Assembly: GCF_016741815.1 (NCBI RefSeq)
Contig: NZ_JAERRJ010000012.1
Span: 248,001 to 312,000 of the forward strand
DNA from: Nocardia acididurans
GTDB taxonomy: Bacteria; Actinomycetota; Actinomycetes; Mycobacteriales; Mycobacteriaceae
Reading direction: 5' to 3'
Length of the DNA stretch: 64,000 nucleotides
Part shown: piece after piece, positions 7,701-18,215 of the stretch
How positions within the stretch are numbered: the stretch's first letter is position 1
How the letters are laid out: each line of letters begins with the position of its first letter
Notes under the pieces: generated by a model
The model's input: only the letters and a program-made list of their open reading frames with translations
The model's database searches: none
Told to the model about the DNA's origin: nothing
Position numbers and translations under genes: made by a program

Positions 7701-8014
7701 CCAAGGCCCTGCTGTACGGCACTCTCGCACTGGCGTTGGGCACCTTCGCATTCCGTTTCGCGGGACCGGTGCTGCGCAGCCGCGTCACCGTGTCGCCGCG
7801 CGCGATCAAACTGCTGGAGATCTCGTCGGTCGTGCTGCTGACGGCGCTGGTGGTCACCACGCTGGTGCCGTCGGGCGGCTCGGACTTCGGATTCGCGCTT
7901 CCCGCAGGCGTTCTCGTCGCGGCCGTGCTGGCCTGGCGGCGCGCGCCGATCCTCGTGGTCCTGCTCGCGGCCGCCGTTACCACGGCGGGGCTCCGGCTAC
8001 TCGGCGTCCACTGA
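7697..8014 (+). CDS. azlD: AzlD-family exporter small subunit
   Basis: A 105-residue membrane protein with about four hydrophobic helices (ALLYGTLALALGTFAFRFAG, SSVVLLTALVVTTLV, LPAGVLVAAVLAW, ILVVLLAAAVTTAGLRL). TFAFRFAGP near the N-terminus is typical of AzlD/YgaH small subunits. It starts inside the azlC stop codon (ATGA at 7697-7700), so the two subunits are made together. A 12-bp gap separates it from the convergent DUF1304 gene. Confidence 0.85.
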   Translation: MTKALLYGTLALALGTFAFRFAGPVLRSRVTVSPRAIKLLEISSVVLLTALVVTTLVPSGGSDFGFALPAGVLVAAVLAWRRAPILVVLLAAAVTTAGLRLLGVH

Positions 8015-8026
8015 CAGGCTTCGGGA

Positions 8027-8407
8027 TCAGAGCTGGGTCAGGGCCGCGAGTAGGGCGAGGGCGGGGAGGCTGCCCTGTTTGAGGGCCGCTGCCGCGTAAC
8101 TGCGGTCGCCGAGGACGAGAACCAGGGCGGCGGCGAGCATGGATCCGCAGCTCATGATGATCAGGGCCCAGCCGGCGGGCGGTTCACACCGAACCAGGGC
8201 CGCGCCGGCGAAGGCGCCGATTGCCAGGAAGAGGTTGTAGAACCCCTGGTTGAGCGCCCAGGGGCGGGCGGCTTCGAGATCTTCGGCGGGGACCCGGAAG
8301 ACGCCCTGGTGGACTTTGGGGTCCCGGAATCGGATTGCCTCCATGACGAAGATCAGGCAGTGCACCAGACCTGCCAGGACCACCAAGATCTGCACGACCG
8401 CGAGCAT
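8027..8407 (-). CDS. DUF1304 membrane protein
   Basis: A 126-residue protein with four predicted membrane helices, matching DUF1304: LVHCLIFVMEAIRF at residues 13-26 (family H...F..E motif), ALNQGFYNLFLAIGAF near 51, and GWALIIMSCGSMLAAALVLV. The function of the family is unknown. ATG 8407 gives a start just before the first helix. Longer in-frame extensions read through the hypothetical gene region and are not credible. No operon partner: azlD converges on it. Confidence 0.82.
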   Translation of the reverse strand: MLAVVQILVVLAGLVHCLIFVMEAIRFRDPKVHQGVFRVPAEDLEAARPWALNQGFYNLFLAIGAFAGAALVRCEPPAGWALIIMSCGSMLAAALVLVLGDRSYAAAALKQGSLPALALLAALTQL

Positions 8408-8525
8408 GCCGACTCCGTTCGCCGAGGACACCCTGGCTTGACGGTAGCGCCGGTGAGGGCGACAACCGGGGATGCCGGGCGTGTTCCGCGTGGTCAGGCG
8501 TGGCGGGCGGGTAGGGACGCGATAG

Positions 8526-9203
8526 TCAGAGCGACAGTAGCGGGAGCGCGGGGCCGCGGCGGCGAGCCACCGAGCCGTACCGGGCGTCGAGACGCAGCCA
8601 GGTGCGAGCCGCCCGCACCCGGACGATCTCGTCGACCGAGATGCGCCGCGAATCGGTCTTCTCACCGCCGTGCGGGATGAAATCCATTGCGGCGAGCGCG
8701 AAGACCACGCGCATGGGGACCTCGACCTCTTCGGCACCGCCGGAGACGGTGAGGACGGTCTGATCCAGCAGCGAGGCGGGCGGACCGTGGCTGCTGCCGT
8801 GCGCCTGCGCCAATTCCGCTCCCCGCTCGGCCAATTCGACCAGCATGCGAGCGGGGACGTCGTCGATGTGCACGAACCCCGACTCCGGTGGCAGCGCCCC
8901 GCGCCAGGCCGAATCCATGGCGTAGCCCAGCTCGAACGGCGCACCCGAGGCGGGCCCGTGCAAGCCGGACAGCACCGCGTCGGCGGCCACCGTCACATCG
9001 TCGGTGCCGAGTCCGGCCACCACGGTGCGGACCGCGAGCGCCTCGAAACCGGTTGTGGCCCAGGCGGACACATACCGTTCCCCGCGGCGGCGGAGCCGGA
9101 TGACGGCGGCGGGATCCAGGCGGATCGCATGGTTGACGAAGGTCGCCAGGTTCTCCCGTTCCGCCGGGTCCGGGACGTGCAGGGTGAGTTCTCCTGATGT
9201 CAC
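8526..9203 (-). CDS. conserved mycolata hypothetical protein
   Basis: A 225-residue soluble protein that I do not assign to a named family. It begins with GTG (MTSGELTLHVPDPAERENLATFVNHAIRLDP) and has a strand-rich first half and a helical centre (VPARMLVELAERGAELAQAHG). It starts 16 bp after the thioesterase stop and is the third gene of a run gdh, thioesterase, this gene. In M. tuberculosis an unassigned protein (Rv2474c) holds the same place, so it is probably an orthologue; that is inference from gene order only. Confidence 0.7.
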   Translation of the reverse strand: MTSGELTLHVPDPAERENLATFVNHAIRLDPAAVIRLRRRGERYVSAWATTGFEALAVRTVVAGLGTDDVTVAADAVLSGLHGPASGAPFELGYAMDSAWRGALPPESGFVHIDDVPARMLVELAERGAELAQAHGSSHGPPASLLDQTVLTVSGGAEEVEVPMRVVFALAAMDFIPHGGEKTDSRRISVDEIVRVRAARTWLRLDARYGSVARRRGPALPLLSL

Positions 9204-9219
9204 AGGTGCGGAACTCGCC

Positions 9220-9708
9220 TCAGTCCTGCCACAGCGACAGGTAGTCGCGTTCCTCGGTGGTGAGGCGGCGCAGACGCTGGGTGTCGATGTCGAAGGCGGC
9301 GAGCTGGGTGGAGGCGATCACCGCGGGCGGCGAATCCGGGGCAGCCCCGGCGCCGCGTACCTCGTAGCCCACGGTGAAGTCGACCGCGCGCAGTCGCTCC
9401 ACCCACATGGACACGTCCAGCGGCGAATCCTCGTGCCGCAGCTGGCCCTTGTACTGCACCCGCAGATCGGCGAGCACGCAGCCGGTCTTCAAGCCCACGG
9501 TGGGCCGGTCGTCGAGGAACAGCCACGGAATGCGGGCCTCCTCCAGCAGGGTCACCATGCGGGCATGGTTGATGTGCTGGAAGGCGTCCATATCCGACCA
9601 GCGCACCTCGACCTTGGTGTGGAAGCGCTTGGGGGCGACCGGATGGTCTTCCTCCAGGCTCAGCGCCTGTGCCTTTCCATGGCCGTTCAGCGAACCGACA
9701 CTCGTCAA
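9220..9708 (-). CDS. hotdog-fold acyl-CoA thioesterase (4HBT family)
   Basis: A protein of about 163 residues with a single hotdog domain: VEVRWSDMDAFQHINHARMVTLLEEAR (landmarks WSDMD, HINHARM) carries the 4-hydroxybenzoyl-CoA-thioesterase-type Asp, then VQYKGQLRHEDSPLDV and TVGYEVRG strands. It is predicted to hydrolyse acyl-CoA thioesters in the cytosol. A TTG start at 9708 is preferred: it has a GGAGG Shine-Dalgarno seven bases upstream and overlaps the gdh stop by four bases (TTGA). Longer readings would run deep into gdh. Coupling to gdh is conserved in mycobacteria (Rv2475c-Rv2476c). Confidence 0.85.
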   Translation of the reverse strand: MTSVGSLNGHGKAQALSLEEDHPVAPKRFHTKVEVRWSDMDAFQHINHARMVTLLEEARIPWLFLDDRPTVGLKTGCVLADLRVQYKGQLRHEDSPLDVSMWVERLRAVDFTVGYEVRGAGAAPDSPPAVIASTQLAAFDIDTQRLRRLTTEERDYLSLWQD

Positions 9709-12700
9709 CGCGGTACCTCCGATTGCGCACCCACCCCGCTCACCATGCTGCGCACCTGCCGCGCCGCAACCGACAGCGTGGCCAGGTCGTGGGTTCCGGA
9801 TTCGAACAGTTCCGAGAGGGCGGCGCGGGCGCGACCCAGGCGGGACTGATTTTTCGACTCCCAGTATGCAATTTTTTCCTCGGCTGTCTCCTCCGGGTCG
9901 CCGGCGGAGAGCACGTCGAGGGTGAGGGAGCGCAGCGACCCGTACATGTCGTCGCGCAGGGCGAGCCGGGCCAGCGCGTGCCACCGATCACCGCGTTCCA
10001 GGTGGCTGACCGCCTGCAACAGCCAATCGATCTTCAGGTGGTCGTTGAGCGCGTAGTACAGCGCGCCCACCTCGTCGCCGCTGCGGTCGGTGATATCGGC
10101 GATATCAATCACATCCAGCAGGGGGAAGAGATTGAGCAAACCGAAAACTTCGGTCGCCAATTCGGACGGCGTGCCCTGCTCGATGACGGCCTCGGACTGC
10201 ACATTGAGCGTGTCGATGTGATGCCCGCGCAGCCAGCCCGGCACCTTGGGCGCGAGCTGATGCACCTCCTGGGCGTAGCGGTGGATCTCCGCGCCGACCG
10301 CGATGGGCTGCGGGCGGTTGTTGAGCAGCCAGCGCGAGGCACGGTCGAGGGTGCGTTTGGTCTCGAGTTCGAGGACGTCCTTCACACCGGTGGAGATGTC
10401 CGCGCCGCGGATGCGGGTCCAGATGCCGTGCAGGCCGAAGATCTGGGTGGCGGCGGTGAAGGCGCGCACCGCGTCGGAGGCGGTGGCGCCGATCTCCTCG
10501 TTGAGCCGGTGCGCGTAGCTGATGCCGCCGAGGTCGACCACCTCGTTCACGAGCATGGTGGTGGTGATCTCGCGACGCAGCCGGTGCTTCTTGATGGCGG
10601 GGGCGAAGCGGGTGCGCAGCGCTGTCGGGAAGTACTGCGGCAGCCGCGCCGAGAAGTAGGCGCTGTCGGGCAGATCCCCGGCGAGCAGATCGGCCTTGAG
10701 CGAAAGCTTCACGTGTGCCATGAGATTCGACAGTTCCGGCGAGGTGAGGCCGACGCCCTGTTCGTTCCGCTGCTTGATCTCGGCGTCGCTGGGCAGCGCC
10801 TCGAGCTCGCGGTCGACGCCGCGGCGCTCCTCCAGATCCTCGATGACGCGCTTGTGCACGTTGAGCATGCGCGGGGCCTCGGCCCGGGACATGCCCATGA
10901 GGAAGTTCTGGGAGATGTTGTCCTGCAGCACGAGTGCGGCGACCTCGTCGGTCATCGAGGCCAGCAGCGGGTTGCGCTCGGCCTCGGGCAGCTGACCGCT
11001 GGAGACCACGCCGTCGAGCAGGACCTTGATATTGACCTCGTGGTCGGAGCAGTCCACGCCGGCGGAGTTGTCGAGCGCGTCGGTGTTCATCTTGCCGCCG
11101 TTGCGGCAGAACTCGATCCGGCCCAGGGCGGTCGCGCCCAGGTTGCCGCCCTCACCGATCACCTTGACGCGCAGGTCTTTTCCGTTCACCCGCACCGCGT
11201 CGTTGGACTTGTCGCCGACATCGGGGTTGGTTTCGCCGCTCGCCTTGATGTAGGTGCCGATACCGCCGTTCCACAGCAGCTGGACCGGGGATTTCAGGAT
11301 GGCCTTGATCAGCTCCGGCGGGGACATGGCCGTGACATCGGCGGCCAAACCCAGTGCCAGCCGGGCCTGTTCGCTGATCGGCACCGATTTCACGGTGCGA
11401 TCCCAGACGCCCCCGCCCTCGCTGATGAGCGAGCGGTCGTAGTCGGCCCACGACGAGCGCGGCAACGCGAACATGCGCTCCCGCTCGGCGAACGAGGACT
11501 CGGCGTCCGGATCCGGGTCCAGGAAGATGTGCCGGTGGTCGAACGCGGCGACCAGGCGGATGTGGCGGGAGAGCAGCATGCCGTTGCCGAACACGTCACC
11601 GCTCATATCGCCGACGCCGACCACGGTGAAATCCTGTGTCTGCGTGTCGATATCCATCTCGGCGAAGTGCCGCTTCACCGACTCCCACGCGCCGCGCGCG
11701 GTGATGCCCATGGCCTTGTGGTCGTAGCCCGCCGAGCCGCCGGAGGCGAAGGCGTCACCGAGCCAGAAACCGTACTGGTTGGCGACATCATTGGCGATAT
11801 CGGAGAAGGTGGCCGTGCCCTTGTCGGCGGCGACCACCAGGTAGGTGTCGTCACCGTCACGACGCACCACTCGCGCGGGCGGGACCACCTCACCGGTGGC
11901 GCGGTCCACATTGTCGGTGACATCGAGCAGACCGGAGATGAAGGTCCGGTAGCAGGCGATGCCCTCGGCCTGCAGGGTTTGGCGATCGGCGACCGGGTCG
12001 GCGGTGGCGGCGGGCGGCTGCTTCACCACGAAACCGCCCTTCGCGCCGACCGGCACGATGACGGCGTTCTTCACCGCCTGCGCCTTCACCAGGCCCAGGA
12101 TCTCGGTGCGGAAATCCTCGAGCCGGTCCGACCAGCGCAGCCCGCCACGCGCCACCGGACCGAAGCGCAGGTGCACGCCCTCGACCCGCGGCGAATACAC
12201 GAAGATCTCGAATTGCGGCCTGGGCTTGGGGAGTTCGGTGATCTCCTGCGGTTCCACCTTGAACGACAGGTAGTCCCGGACCGCGCCCTCGGCGTCGGTG
12301 ACGTAGTAGTTGGTGCGCAGGGTGGCCTTGATGAGGCCGAGGATGGCGCGCAGGATGCGGTCGGCGTCCAGGCTCACCACCTCGTCGATGCGGTGGCGCA
12401 GTGCGCCTTCCAGATCGCGGGCATGGTCCGGGTCTGCGGAGTCGGGGTCGAAGACGGCGGCGAACAGGTCCACGAACATCTGCGACGCCTCGGGATAGGC
12501 GAGCAGGACGCGGGTGATGGCGGCCTGGGAGTACGGAAACCCGGCCTGCTGCAGGTACTTCGAGTACGCGCGCAGGATGGACACCGCACGCCAGTTCAGG
12601 CCCGCGCGCAGGACGAGTTCATTGAGGCCGTCGGCTTCGGCGCGGCCGAACCACAGGTTCTCGAACGCCTCGGTGAAGCGTTCGCGCAGGCCGCGCACCT

Positions 12701-14606
12701 GGGCGTCGAGGACGCCCAGCCGCACGGAGGACTCCACCAGTTCGGCGTCCATGTTCCGGTCGAGTGAGCTGCGCAGCAGTTCGGGCCGGGCGAGCAGGCC
12801 GAAGTCGTAGATCCATTGCTCCGGACCGTGATCCAACTCGACCTGGTGCGGGCGCTCGTCGATGACCTCGACACCGAGGCTCTGCAGCACCGGCAGCACC
12901 TGGCTCAGTGAGATGCCGCTGCCGCCGATGTAGAGGGTGAAGCGCCAGGAGCCGGGCTCGGAGTCGGGGCGGCGGTACAGGTGCTGGTCGATGCCGCCGT
13001 CCGGAATGCGTTGCAGGCGGACGATATCGGCGAGCGCGCGGGTGGATTCGAAGTCTTCCTTGTAGCTCTCCGGGAAGGCGTCGGCGTAGCGCTGCACGAC
13101 GGCCGGATCGAGCACGGTGGAGGTGGCGGCCTCGTCGCGCACGTGGTCGTCCCAGGTGCGGCTGGCCTCGGCGAGCAGGTGCTGGATGCGCTGCCGATTG
13201 GGTTCGGAGGTGTCGGCCGCGCCACCCTGATCGGGCAGGCGGACGGTGAAATACACACTGGCGAGGTCGCTTTCGGACACTCGCGCGGAGTAGTCGATGG
13301 ATTCGGCGGCGAGTTCGCGCACCAGGATGTCCTGCATTTCCAGGCGGACCCGGGTGGTGTAGCGGTCGCGCGGCAGGTAGACCATGCAGGCGACGAAGCG
13401 GCCGTAGCCGTCCATGCGCATGAACAGCCGAACCTGGCGGCGCATACCGACATTCAGGACGGCGCTGGCGGTGCGGCGCAGCGTCTCGGCGTCGGAGGAG
13501 AACAGCTCGGTGCGCGGGAAGGACTGGATGACCTCGAGCATCTCCTGACCGGAGAAGGAGTCGAGGTCGAAGCCGCTGGACTCGATGATGGAGCGCACCC
13601 GGCGTTCGATGACGGGGATGTCGAGGACGTTCTCGTGCATGGCGGTGACGGTGAAGACGCCGATGAACAGGTGTTCGCCTGTGACAGCGCCGGATTCGTC
13701 CATTTCGGCGACGCCGACGAAGTACGGGTAGACCGCGCGGTGCACGGTGGCGGGGACCAGGCCCTGGGTGAGCATGAGCAGCGGTTGGTCACCGTCGTTG
13801 TGGGGCACGCGGAAGTCGGTGCCGACGTTCGGGCGCAGTACGCCCAGGCTGCTCTCGGGCAGGATGACCGACTGCGGTACGCCGTCGAGGGTCCGGCGCT
13901 CGTAGCGGGCGTAGCCGAGCACGGTGAAGTGGCCGTTGGCCAGCCAGCGCAGCAGTTCCGCGCAGTCGGTGAGATCCGTTGCGGTGAACGGGGATGTGCC
14001 CGCTTTGGCCACGGCGTCCAGCCCGTCGGCGACGCGCTTCTGCACCTCGCCCATGGCGCCGGTGTCCTCGATGACGCGGCGCACGTCGGTGAGGACGTCG
14101 GGGAGGGCGGATTCGACCAGCTGCAGCTGTTCGCGGCTGGTGGAGGGGTGCAGCTGGACGTGCATCCAGGATTCGCGTAATCCGGTGGCGCCGTTACCGT
14201 CCACCTCGTGCGGCACAGCCGTTTCCAGGTTCCCGTCGGCGTCGCGGGTGACCTCGAAGATCGGGTGCACGACCTCGGTGACGCTGATGCCCATGCGGCT
14301 CAGCGAGGAGGTGACCGACTCCACCAGCATCGGCATATCGTCGGTGACCATCTGGACGGCGGCGCCGAGATCGGTTTCGTCGTCGGGGTGGTAGACGCGC
14401 ACGTTCGCGGTGGCGGGTGCGCGGCGGATGCCGAGCTCCATGTGCCGGCGGAAGATCTCGGTCGACGTCGCGGGGATCGCGCAGTCCGCATCGCCCGCGT
14501 CCACGTGTCGGAAGTACGCCCCTTCGAGACTGACAAGGTTGCCGCGCAATGACGCCGGCAAACTCGCAGCCCAGGCCGCACTAGACAATTCGGACGAGAC
14601 GGTCAT
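9705..14606 (-). CDS. gdh: NAD-specific glutamate dehydrogenase, L-GDH180 class
   Basis: A 1,633-residue NAD-glutamate dehydrogenase of the very large (180 kDa) class; it interconverts glutamate and 2-oxoglutarate plus ammonium. The N-terminal half holds ACT-like regulatory regions; the catalytic domain is near residues 770-1250, with RFGPVARGGLRWSDR, KGGFVVKQPP and GKMNTDALDNSAGVDCSDHE as landmarks. ATG 14606 has GAGGGAG eight or more bases upstream and gives MTVSSELSSAAW, matching the length of the mycobacterial enzyme (about 1,620). The frame continues upstream but without a better start. In mycobacteria this enzyme is held in check by unphosphorylated GarA. It heads a three-gene unit with the thioesterase and the hypothetical gene. 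Confidence 0.95.
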   Translation of the reverse strand: MTVSSELSSAAWAASLPASLRGNLVSLEGAYFRHVDAGDADCAIPATSTEIFRRHMELGIRRAPATANVRVYHPDDETDLGAAVQMVTDDMPMLVESVTSSLSRMGISVTEVVHPIFEVTRDADGNLETAVPHEVDGNGATGLRESWMHVQLHPSTSREQLQLVESALPDVLTDVRRVIEDTGAMGEVQKRVADGLDAVAKAGTSPFTATDLTDCAELLRWLANGHFTVLGYARYERRTLDGVPQSVILPESSLGVLRPNVGTDFRVPHNDGDQPLLMLTQGLVPATVHRAVYPYFVGVAEMDESGAVTGEHLFIGVFTVTAMHENVLDIPVIERRVRSIIESSGFDLDSFSGQEMLEVIQSFPRTELFSSDAETLRRTASAVLNVGMRRQVRLFMRMDGYGRFVACMVYLPRDRYTTRVRLEMQDILVRELAAESIDYSARVSESDLASVYFTVRLPDQGGAADTSEPNRQRIQHLLAEASRTWDDHVRDEAATSTVLDPAVVQRYADAFPESYKEDFESTRALADIVRLQRIPDGGIDQHLYRRPDSEPGSWRFTLYIGGSGISLSQVLPVLQSLGVEVIDERPHQVELDHGPEQWIYDFGLLARPELLRSSLDRNMDAELVESSVRLGVLDAQVRGLRERFTEAFENLWFGRAEADGLNELVLRAGLNWRAVSILRAYSKYLQQAGFPYSQAAITRVLLAYPEASQMFVDLFAAVFDPDSADPDHARDLEGALRHRIDEVVSLDADRILRAILGLIKATLRTNYYVTDAEGAVRDYLSFKVEPQEITELPKPRPQFEIFVYSPRVEGVHLRFGPVARGGLRWSDRLEDFRTEILGLVKAQAVKNAVIVPVGAKGGFVVKQPPAATADPVADRQTLQAEGIACYRTFISGLLDVTDNVDRATGEVVPPARVVRRDGDDTYLVVAADKGTATFSDIANDVANQYGFWLGDAFASGGSAGYDHKAMGITARGAWESVKRHFAEMDIDTQTQDFTVVGVGDMSGDVFGNGMLLSRHIRLVAAFDHRHIFLDPDPDAESSFAERERMFALPRSSWADYDRSLISEGGGVWDRTVKSVPISEQARLALGLAADVTAMSPPELIKAILKSPVQLLWNGGIGTYIKASGETNPDVGDKSNDAVRVNGKDLRVKVIGEGGNLGATALGRIEFCRNGGKMNTDALDNSAGVDCSDHEVNIKVLLDGVVSSGQLPEAERNPLLASMTDEVAALVLQDNISQNFLMGMSRAEAPRMLNVHKRVIEDLEERRGVDRELEALPSDAEIKQRNEQGVGLTSPELSNLMAHVKLSLKADLLAGDLPDSAYFSARLPQYFPTALRTRFAPAIKKHRLRREITTTMLVNEVVDLGGISYAHRLNEEIGATASDAVRAFTAATQIFGLHGIWTRIRGADISTGVKDVLELETKRTLDRASRWLLNNRPQPIAVGAEIHRYAQEVHQLAPKVPGWLRGHHIDTLNVQSEAVIEQGTPSELATEVFGLLNLFPLLDVIDIADITDRSGDEVGALYYALNDHLKIDWLLQAVSHLERGDRWHALARLALRDDMYGSLRSLTLDVLSAGDPEETAEEKIAYWESKNQSRLGRARAALSELFESGTHDLATLSVAARQVRSMVSGVGAQSEVPR

Positions 14607-15009
14607 TTCGCCAACTCCCTCGGATTCGGTTCCGTAACAAAGTGACGCCGGAACCGAGAGTAGCTGGGCGCTGGAGACGCCGGGCTGAATTCCTCTCAAT
14701 GCCGCGCCGCGTCGCACACTTCGGACAAAGCGGACGGTACGGCGCGTGCCGAACCTGACCGGAATGACCAGGTGACGTACGACAAACCTTGCACCAAAAC
14801 AGATTTCACGCAGGAGTACCCGCGAGAAACTTTCGAGTTCGCTCAGCGATCGCTGTTCACTCAGCGGCTACCCACAGCCGTCCAGCAAACGTTGAGCTGC
14901 CAGCAAACGTCCGATTGGCTGGGTGGGGACGACACGTCCCCACCCACGACCGATCGGCCGATAGGCCCAGGGGCGGAAAGCCCCTGAGAGTCCCCGAGAA
15001 TTCCGGGAT
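14607..15009. other. intergenic region gdh-ettA with dispersed terminator element
   Basis: Both flanking genes read leftward. The right end holds a hairpin (CAGGGGC at 14968-14974, GCCCCTG at 14980-14986) and a CCCGAGAATTCCGGG tail ending at 15007, two bases from the ettA stop. This copies the element at 1936-1975 behind the DUF5130 gene and probably terminates ettA. The remainder should contain the gdh promoter; I could not identify convincing -35/-10 boxes or any small gene. Confidence 0.6.
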
Positions 15010-16686
<1,677 letters not shown>

Positions 16687-16696
16687 ATCGGCAAGC

Positions 16697-17143
16697 CTAT
16701 CTGTGTGTGGTCGCCGGTTCTCCGGCAGTGTCTGTGTCTGTCGACGGCGGTGTGGGAGGGTCCGCAGACTCACTGCGACCGAAGCTTTTGCGCTGGACCG
16801 AAGCGGTACAACGCCCCAGGTCCGGCCCCAGGGCGAGGGCACGCATCTCGAGGTCGGAACGCTCCGCGCCGTCACGGGTCGTGTACTCGTTGGAACGCAG
16901 TTGCCCGTACGCGATGATCGGATCTCCGCGCTGCAGCGATGCCTCCACTCCGTCGACGAGCCGCCGCCAGCAACTGACCGTCAGATACAACGTGCCGGAA
17001 TCGACCCACTCCCCGCTGGCCTGATCATACCGACGCGAGTTGCTGGCCATTCGGAAGCTGAGCACCTGCTCACCGCTGGGCAGCACCCGCCGCGTCGGGT
17101 GGGTGACCACGCGGCCGATCACCGCGGTATTCGCCTCGTACAT
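16697..17143 (-). CDS. ssb: second single-stranded DNA-binding protein (SSB-like)
   Basis: A 148-residue OB-fold protein: MYEANTAVIGRVVTHPTRR, FRMASNSRRYD, YLTVSCWRRLVDGVEASLQRGDPIIAYGQLRS (landmarks CWRRL and GDPIIAYG). These match the SSB/PriB fold. The C-terminal tail is short, Pro/Thr-rich and lacks the acidic DDDIPF-type tip of housekeeping SSB, so it is the paralogue found beside ettA (SsbB type), often linked to recombination or competence-like functions. It is probably co-transcribed with ettA. Confidence 0.85.
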   Translation of the reverse strand: MYEANTAVIGRVVTHPTRRVLPSGEQVLSFRMASNSRRYDQASGEWVDSGTLYLTVSCWRRLVDGVEASLQRGDPIIAYGQLRSNEYTTRDGAERSDLEMRALALGPDLGRCTASVQRKSFGRSESADPPTPPSTDTDTAGEPATTHR

Positions 17144-17255
17144 CGCACTCCCCCTTGCTGTTTCGCCATCCGATACATCCAGCTTGACGATGTGGTCAGG
17201 CGCGCGACAGCCCCGGTTCCGCGATTGTGGACAACTCGGCGGATGTGAATAGGCG

Positions 17256-18215
17256 CTACAACGTGGCGAGATCGGTGTTGGCGCCGCAGAGGACGACCAC
17301 CGGCCGCTCCCCCGGCTCCGGCGCGTAGACCCCGCTCTGGATCGCCGCGACCGCCGTCGCCCCCGCAGGCTCCACCACGATCCGGAACTCCCGCCACAGA
17401 TACTCGCGCGCCATCACGATCGCATCATCGCTGACCAGCAGTGATCGCACGCTGTACCGCTGCGCGACCTCCATGGCGATCTCACCGATCCGGCTGGCGC
17501 CCAGCGCATCCGAGGCCACGCTGGAAACCTCGACATCCACCGGCCGCCCAGCGTCCAGCGCCGCGTGCAGGGTCGGCGCGCCGTGCGGCTCCACGCCGAT
17601 GACCCGCCCGCGCAGCCCGAGCGCCACCGAAACTCCGGCGACGAGACCCCCGCCACCGACCGCCACCAGCACCGGCGGCCGCCCGCGCACCTGCTCCTCG
17701 ATCTCCAGCCCCACGACCCCCGCCCCGGTCACGATCGCCGGCTGGTCGTAGGCGTGCAGCTGCATGGCCCCGCGCTCCTTGGCCAGCTGACTGGCGTACC
17801 GGTGCGCCTCCGCGTAAGTCGTTCCGTGCCACAGCACTTCGGCCCCGTGCGACCACATGGCCGCGACCTTGGTGTGCGACGCCGACTCCGGCACCACGAC
17901 CGTGCAGGTCAATCCCCGCAGCGCACTGGCCAGCGCCGCCGCGATCCCCGCGTTCCCGCTGGAGGCCACCACGACACTGCGATTGCCCTCCCGCGCCTGC
18001 AGCAGCGCGTTCAAGCACCCGCGCACCTTGAACGTCCCGCCGTGCTGCAGATGCTCGAGCTTCAGCGTCACCGGCACCAGGCCGCGCGGCCCGAGGATCT
18101 CGGTGTGGAAAACCGGTGTCTTCCGAATGTGCCCGCGCAGTAGCCTTCTCGCCTGCCGGACATCGGATCGATACAAGCGTTTGGGTTTGCGGGTCGCCGG
18201 GGCGACGTCAATCAC
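17256..18215 (-). CDS. PLP-dependent serine/threonine dehydratase-like enzyme
   Basis: A fold-type II PLP enzyme of about 320 residues. Visible motifs are GGTFKVRG (Schiff-base Lys, about residue 61), SSGNAGIAAALA (substrate loop) and VGGGGLVAG (phosphate-binding glycine loop). It is predicted to deaminate serine or threonine or a related hydroxy amino acid; the ACT domain of biosynthetic IlvA is absent, so it is the catabolic/racemase-size class. A GTG start at 18215 with GAGAGG upstream overlaps the stop of the CopD-CtaG gene (GTGA). The coupling to a copper/oxidase protein is probably a matter of gene packing. Confidence 0.85.
   Translation of the reverse strand: MIDVAPATRKPKRLYRSDVRQARRLLRGHIRKTPVFHTEILGPRGLVPVTLKLEHLQHGGTFKVRGCLNALLQAREGNRSVVVASSGNAGIAAALASALRGLTCTVVVPESASHTKVAAMWSHGAEVLWHGTTYAEAHRYASQLAKERGAMQLHAYDQPAIVTGAGVVGLEIEEQVRGRPPVLVAVGGGGLVAGVSVALGLRGRVIGVEPHGAPTLHAALDAGRPVDVEVSSVASDALGASRIGEIAMEVAQRYSVRSLLVSDDAIVMAREYLWREFRIVVEPAGATAVAAIQSGVYAPEPGERPVVVLCGANTDLATL

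Noticed and set aside
9669..12767. 1,032-codon open frame on the plus strand opposite gdh
   Set aside because: It is the mirror of the glutamate dehydrogenase reading frame, with Gly/Val/His-rich sequence and no motifs. High GC keeps antisense frames open.
14607..14960. Riboswitch or structured leader before gdh
   Set aside because: No known aptamer motif or strong paired structure apart from the ettA terminator element was recognised.
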